From the NCBI GenBank assembly GCA_016208085.1, contig JACQYT010000092.1, forward strand, positions 1 to 64,000: DNA of 64,000 bases, written 5' to 3'. Positions within the stretch are counted from its first letter, which is position 1. Every line of letters begins with the position of its first letter. A program made the translations under genes and the position numbers. This DNA is from Elusimicrobiota bacterium (GTDB taxonomy: Bacteria > Elusimicrobiota > Elusimicrobia > Elusimicrobiales > UBA9959). The notes under the pieces are model-generated. The model saw only the letters and a program-made list of their open reading frames with translations, was not told where the DNA came from and did not search any database. Below, piece by piece: positions 60,128 through 64,000 of this stretch.

Positions 60128-60373
60128 ATGGCTAGATGGACTGATGGTAAAACTCTCGATAAGGTGGCGGACGGCCTCCTGAGGAAGAATCTGATACAAT
60201 GCTATCAGGCCATCAGCCAGGCTTACCCTGAGTTCGCAAACCTCGATCCCGCAACCGCCGCCGAATACCTGCTCCATCTGCGGAACACCGGCAGGATCCG
60301 CATCGAACTCTTCAACGAGACCCCCGCGCTGATCGGCTGCCGGATCATAGACCTGGACACAGGAACCTCATAA
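60128..60373 (+). CDS. Small unknown protein (81 residues)
   Basis: Start 'MARWTDGKTLDKVADGLLRKNLIQCY', seen as 'DKVADGLLRKN', then 'AISQAYPEFANLDPATAAEYLLHLRNTGRIRIELF', of which 'AAEYLLHLRNTGRIRI' is helix plus strand as in small winged-helix folds. I do not recognise the family. It has its own promoter and is flanked by a GC-rich hairpin (60402-60426). The GTG at 60092 would add 12 residues and is less likely. Confidence 0.6.
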   Translation: MARWTDGKTLDKVADGLLRKNLIQCYQAISQAYPEFANLDPATAAEYLLHLRNTGRIRIELFNETPALIGCRIIDLDTGTS

Positions 60374-60401
60374 CAAGTTTATAAGAATAATTCTTTTGAA
60401 T

Positions 60402-60426
60402 TGCCCCCGGGCCTTAACCCGGGGGG
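60402..60426. terminator. GC-rich stem-loop between convergent genes
   Basis: cccccgggcc-tta-acccggggggtt forms a strong stem between the genes at 60128 (+) and 60465 (-); it may terminate both. Confidence 0.5.
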
Positions 60427-60464
60427 TTAAAGCATGGTCGCTAAATATCCTCTTTTTGTGTTGC

Positions 60465-60926
60465 CTATTCTTTGTTTTTATAGGTGTCAGTCTGAAATAT
60501 CAACGTTGCAAATTCAACTTGGGCCAATCGGACCTCAGTCCATTTTTTAACAACAGCGTCATATTCATTACTATAAACAGTCAGTAGCCACCTCTTATTG
60601 GCATTGCTTGCGTGTTTTATCTCCATTTTGGTCAAGGCCCAGTGGTTTGCGGGCTCATGCCCGGCGGCAGAACTAAACAAGACATGGCCGACTTTACACA
60701 ACTCCAGCGAAAACCGCATGGTTTTCCTGCCCGCATTTGGCAGATAATTGGAGTGATATAAAGTGAGAACAGCCTTGAATTGCCCTGTAATAGTAAGGGC
60801 CTGTTCCCTGCTCGAAACAAAGCCGTTTGAAGAAACCATTGCCGACTTAAGCAAGGCATCATGGAAACTGTTGTACTTCTTCAGAAATTCTTTTATCTCT
60901 GAAGCTGTCTTTAATTCTTGTCGCAT
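60465..60926 (-). CDS. Unknown 153-residue protein, possible immunity partner
   Basis: No signal peptide is visible. 'EIKEFLKKYNSFHDALLKSAMVSSNGF' carries 'FHDALLKS' early and is followed by alternating beta strands ('LTITGQFKAVLTLYHSNY', 'KTMRFSLELCKVGHVLF', 'KRWLLTVYSNEYDAVVKKW'). The arrangement is seen in several small beta-rich immunity proteins, but this is only a resemblance. It overlaps the preceding secreted-protein gene by 16 nt, so the two are made together. Base composition is lower in GC than the neighbours. Confidence 0.5.
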   Translation of the reverse strand: MRQELKTASEIKEFLKKYNSFHDALLKSAMVSSNGFVSSREQALTITGQFKAVLTLYHSNYLPNAGRKTMRFSLELCKVGHVLFSSAAGHEPANHWALTKMEIKHASNANKRWLLTVYSNEYDAVVKKWTEVRLAQVEFATLIFQTDTYKNKE

Positions 60927-61891
60927 GATGATGTACCGGTTGATTTGTCAAGACATTTGAGTAATCTTACAAGCCGGCAAATACAATCCGGAGGAGGCGA
61001 CTGATGATACACGAAGTAATGCATATGTGTGCCTTTACAAGGAAAATGAGGCGTAGAGGGCGGAACGTAATCAATCACCGGGGCTGGGGGTTCGGGACAG
61101 GGTTTGCAGGCATCCTGATTCGGATTTGACAAAAACGCTATAGCATTTTTAATAAAATTGGTAATATCGGCTTCCCAGTCCAGTATTCTCTGAGCCAGAT
61201 CGACCTTATGATAGGTTAGATCAGCATAACGTTGCTCTGATCTTTTAATATTGGCGTTATGATCGGCGATATCTTTTTCCAGCCTATCATGCCATTTAAT
61301 AAGATTGTTGTACGTAGCAAGACATTTTTCATTAACTGGTCCGTTGGGGCAATCTTTTTTATAAGCCTCGACGGCAGCATTATATTTATCCACTTCTTGA
61401 CGCAATTCCACGGCGTGCTGATTTGCCGCTGCCACTTCGGAATACAACGTGCTATCCACGGGATTCAGAGCATATGCCGCAGCGAGTAACGAACCCCTGA
61501 CGGTTTCCACATCGCCCCAGTTTGCCAACAATCGATATGCTGTTGGATTCTCATGCTGTTTAAGAAGGGGGGGATAGATTTGGCCGTTTTTATAAACCTG
61601 ACTATTCAAAATGCGTGGATGATATGGACCATAAAAATATCCCGCGGCAGGTTTTGAAAATACTTTATCGGTGTTTAGTGGAGCGCCTTTACTCGGATTG
61701 AAACTTTTTATAATATCGCCGGCAATTTTAGGATATGGAACATATGGTTGAGGGAAATTTTTCTCCTGGGCGGCTTTCAAGAATTCTGTCGGATTCAGTC
61801 CCTGATCGAAATTGGGATTATACTTTTGCGCATAAACCCCGGCTGAAAAGAACGTTAAGATTACCGCAACAAACATTACACGTTTCATCAT
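60911..61891 (-). CDS. Secreted unknown protein with Cys/His-rich C-terminus, possible effector
   Basis: 326 residues with a signal peptide ('VMFVAVILTFFSAGVYAQ'). The middle (~150-240) is a coiled coil ('HDRLEKDIADHNANIKRSEQRYADL'). The C-terminal ~70 residues hold 'CKPCPEPP', then 'CKGTHMHYFVYHQSPPPDCICRLVRLLKC'-type Cys/His pattern (C-x-G-x-H-x-H ... H-Q-x-P ... C-x-C), as in compact toxin or metal-binding tips. It is followed by the overlapping 153-residue gene. The ribosome site is ggagga. It could be a polymorphic toxin-like pair or simply an envelope protein. Confidence 0.5.
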   Translation of the reverse strand: MMKRVMFVAVILTFFSAGVYAQKYNPNFDQGLNPTEFLKAAQEKNFPQPYVPYPKIAGDIIKSFNPSKGAPLNTDKVFSKPAAGYFYGPYHPRILNSQVYKNGQIYPPLLKQHENPTAYRLLANWGDVETVRGSLLAAAYALNPVDSTLYSEVAAANQHAVELRQEVDKYNAAVEAYKKDCPNGPVNEKCLATYNNLIKWHDRLEKDIADHNANIKRSEQRYADLTYHKVDLAQRILDWEADITNFIKNAIAFLSNPNQDACKPCPEPPAPVIDYVPPSTPHFPCKGTHMHYFVYHQSPPPDCICRLVRLLKCLDKSTGTSSCDKN

Positions 61892-62190
61892 TTCCTCCGT
61901 ACTATCATTAATTCACTGCGTCGCTATTCCGTTGATTTCGGATAAACTTAAACTCTGCCGAGCTGGAACTTATTCCCATGGTGAAGCCGGATTAGGGTCC
62001 GACGGTGGATACTCCCCGGCCCAAAAATTCCGGAGATTACATTGAGGGATAATATACTATAGCATCGGGGAATAAAACAGGCAAGGGTATTTAAGCCCGG
62101 ACGCCCATAGGCCCAAAGACCCAGGCCTGGCAGCCGGACCGGGCGGGACCCTGTAGGCCGCGGGGAGAACGCGGGAAATCCGCGTTTTAT
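61892..62190. other. Gene-less stretch with GC-rich words and a murQ stem-loop
   Basis: About 300 nt without an ORF. Near 62091-62160 there is a run of ggccc/gggcc-type words (cccataggcccaaagaccc). At 62168-62186 aacgcgg-gaaat-ccgcgtt forms a stem just after the murQ stop on the minus strand and may end that transcript. Confidence 0.5.
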
Positions 62191-63090
62191 TCAGCCGAGG
62201 ATGGGTTTCAGGAAGCCGTTGTGCTTTTTGATCAGGGCGCGGGCTTTTTTCAGGCCGAGCTTCATGCGGGCCATGACGATGGCGGTTTTCACGTCGTTGC
62301 GCGTCAGCTCCAGCAGCCTGCGCGCTTCCTTGAGGCGCGCCCTACCCACGGACGCCGTAATGCGTTCCGCCCTTAAGACCAGCTTGCGGGAGGTGGTCTT
62401 CACATCCACCATCCAGTTCCTGTAAACCTTCCCGCTTATCACCATCGCCGACGTGGAAAGCATATTCAAGGCCAGCTTGGTGGCTGTGCCCGACTTCATC
62501 CGTGTGGAACCCGAGATAGGTTCCGGGCCGACGTCCAGCGCCACGATAATGTCTGCCTCGGGCGGTCTTTCCTTCGGATTGCACGTTATAAGCGCCGTTC
62601 CCGCGCCCGCCTTTTTTCCCGCCCGCAGCCCGCCTTTAACGTAAGGCGTTACGCCGCTGGCGGCTATGCCTATGACCGCGTCGCCTTTATCAGCCAGCGC
62701 TGCTATCTCCCGCCGCCCGTTTTCAAAAACATCCTCCGCGCCTTCCTTTGAGCGGAACACCGCCGTTTTCCCGCCGGCCATCAGCGCCCGGAACCGGGAA
62801 GGCCCCACGCCGTAGGTGGGAGGGAGTTCCGCGGCTTCAAGCACTCCCAGACGGCCGCTCGTGCCGGCCCCGATGAAGAAAACGCTGCCGCCGCGCAAAT
62901 AGACTTTTGAGACGAGCCGGGCGGCTTTTTCTATGCTCGGTATGGCTTTTTTAACCGCTTTATGCACCAGGGCGTCCTCATAGTTCAGTTTTTCAAGGAC
63001 CTTTCTTAACGGGATGCGATCGAAGTCGCGGGTGCGGGGGTTGTTAGCCTCGGTGGGCAGCCTGGAATAGGCGATGAATTTTTTATTCAT
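62191..63090 (-). CDS. murQ: N-acetylmuramic acid 6-phosphate etherase
   Basis: About 299 residues from the ATG at 63090 ('MNKKFIAYSRLPTEANNPRT'). SIS-domain signatures are 'FIGAGTSGRLGVLEAAELPP', 'IAASGVTPYVKGGL' and 'ISGSTRMKSGTATKLALNMLS'. It splits MurNAc-6-P into GlcNAc-6-P and lactate to recycle peptidoglycan. The frame upstream to 63108 overlaps the hydrolase gene. The gene overlaps the hydrolase stop by 8 nt, so both may be co-translated. Confidence 0.93.
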   Translation of the reverse strand: MNKKFIAYSRLPTEANNPRTRDFDRIPLRKVLEKLNYEDALVHKAVKKAIPSIEKAARLVSKVYLRGGSVFFIGAGTSGRLGVLEAAELPPTYGVGPSRFRALMAGGKTAVFRSKEGAEDVFENGRREIAALADKGDAVIGIAASGVTPYVKGGLRAGKKAGAGTALITCNPKERPPEADIIVALDVGPEPISGSTRMKSGTATKLALNMLSTSAMVISGKVYRNWMVDVKTTSRKLVLRAERITASVGRARLKEARRLLELTRNDVKTAIVMARMKLGLKKARALIKKHNGFLKPILG

Positions 63091-63985
63091 AGACCGGAGC
63101 CGTCTCATAAACCGGAGCCGCTTCGTCGTCCGGCAGCTCTTCCGGCGGCCTGGGCTCTCCGTAGACCGGCGCGTCGGACGGTTCCTCCGTGACCGCGGCG
63201 GTGGAATGTTCCACTATGACCGGGAGCCTCGGGTTCTTGAACCAGTCGAATATTTTCCTTACGTTATACTTCGTGACTATCTCCGCGCCGAAGCCTTTGG
63301 CTTCCACCATGATGGTGACGTTGGCCTTGCCGCAGGCGCTTTTGGCTATGTCGTTCAATAACTGGAATTCCTTGTACTGCTTGGCGCGGTTGGCGCCGGC
63401 TATCATCAGCAGCGGCCTTTTGCCGTAGGCGTAAAGCGGGTTGACCGACAGCACGTCGTTGACGTTCAGGACCGGAGAGATGGCCGCGGCCATGGAGATA
63501 TCGGGATGGATGGCCGCCGCTTTTATGGCGAGATTGGCGCCCATAATGGAGCCGACAAGGATTATCCTGTCGCCGGTGACGCTGTTGGTGGACAGGTAGG
63601 CAATCGCGGCTTCCACATCCCTTATCATCTTGTTGAATTCGTTATTGGAGCCGCTTATGGCGAAAGCTTTGTAGGTCGTGGTGGAACCGTTCGGCATCAC
63701 GAAGCTCAAGCCGTGGCCCCTGAGGTCCATTGCAAGGTAGCCGTAGCCGTAGCGTTTCAGGTAATCGAACCAAAAGTTCCATTCGGTCAGATCGCTCTTC
63801 TGGCTGTGGATAAGCACTGCGGTCGGCGACGATTCTGCGGCCTTGAGGTAGCGGGCGTTCAGTTTCCAGCCGTCGTCGGCGGTGAGGGTTATGCGTTCTT
63901 CTAGGCGGGGCTCATGGGCGTTCTGTCCGTCTAAAGCGGACGCCGGCAAAAGAAGCGCAAGAAAAAGCAATGCGTGGGGTTTCAT
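63083..63985 (-). CDS. Secreted alpha/beta hydrolase
   Basis: 300 residues with a signal peptide ('LLFLALLLPASALDG'). The alpha/beta core has 'TAVLIHSQKSDLTEWNF', 'YLAMDLRGHGLS' and the nucleophile elbow 'ILVGSIMGANLA' (G-S-I-M-G with Ser). The acid residue and His are not obvious in the last third. The C-terminus has an acidic Pro/Glu tail with a repeated 'APVYE'. Members are esterases or amidases; the substrate is unknown. It is coupled to murQ, which hints at a cell-wall-related role. Its start lies 15 nt from the window end. Confidence 0.8.
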   Translation of the reverse strand: MKPHALLFLALLLPASALDGQNAHEPRLEERITLTADDGWKLNARYLKAAESSPTAVLIHSQKSDLTEWNFWFDYLKRYGYGYLAMDLRGHGLSFVMPNGSTTTYKAFAISGSNNEFNKMIRDVEAAIAYLSTNSVTGDRIILVGSIMGANLAIKAAAIHPDISMAAAISPVLNVNDVLSVNPLYAYGKRPLLMIAGANRAKQYKEFQLLNDIAKSACGKANVTIMVEAKGFGAEIVTKYNVRKIFDWFKNPRLPVIVEHSTAAVTEEPSDAPVYGEPRPPEELPDDEAAPVYETAPVYE

Positions 63986-64000
63986 TATTTGATTAGAGGA

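Overview
The window is GC-rich chromosomal DNA from a bacterium with an outer membrane: it encodes TolC, CsgG-like proteins, several lipoproteins and MurQ. The gene mix suggests an Elusimicrobiota-like lineage: a C-terminal sorting-type domain, a DnaA-like AAA+/histidine-kinase operon, Bro-N and ORF6N proteins, and a small bacterial microcompartment locus. That placement is inference; no rRNA or other phylogenetic marker was tested. I recognise no tRNA or rRNA gene.

Layout. 1-460: end of a secreted protein. 653-4598: compact microcompartment (BMC) locus with an RpiB-like isomerase, two pentamer shell proteins, a DeoC aldolase with an encapsulation-type N-terminus, one hexamer shell protein, a small BMC-type protein and a GH84 glycosidase. 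4607-11974: radical SAM protein, secreted caspase-like protein with Tudor-knot-like repeats, primase-like unknown, GspE/PilB ATPase, response regulator and SDR. 12007-17835: heat-shock cluster hrcA-grpE-dnaK-dnaJ-rsmE with a sigma-70 type promoter and a CIRCE operator. 17836-25797: repeat-rich accessory stretch with a WG/HEAT/FN3 lipoprotein, a truncated FGE-like gene, two thioredoxin-fold genes, mtaB and a HEAT protein. 25798-34433: an operon of an acidic adaptor, a DnaA-like AAA+ ATPase and a GAF histidine kinase, followed by a FlgT-like/DUF799/CsgG envelope module. 34557-43692: comM, LysM protein, dprA, topA, xer recombinase and dacB.

43745-53386 is a complete type I-E CRISPR-Cas locus (cas3, cas8e, cas11, cas7e, cas5e, cas6e, cas1, cas2) with a two-repeat, one-spacer array. 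A Bro-N/DinD-like gene sits inside the operon between cas6e and cas1. 53515-57696 (minus) is a TolC-MacA-MacB exporter. 57923-61891 holds envelope and unknown genes, including a possible secreted effector/immunity pair. 62191-63985 (minus) holds a secreted alpha/beta hydrolase and murQ.

The most unusual global property is the intergenic DNA. Nearly every gap carries palindromic or word-like repeats in several recurring families, and many run into the genes. They supply stop codons, C-termini, a signal-peptide core and a low-complexity linker, and at xer they appear to have replaced the N-terminus. The Bro-N/DinD gene inside the cas operon and the DnaA-like/kinase operon are the best candidates for undescribed protein systems.
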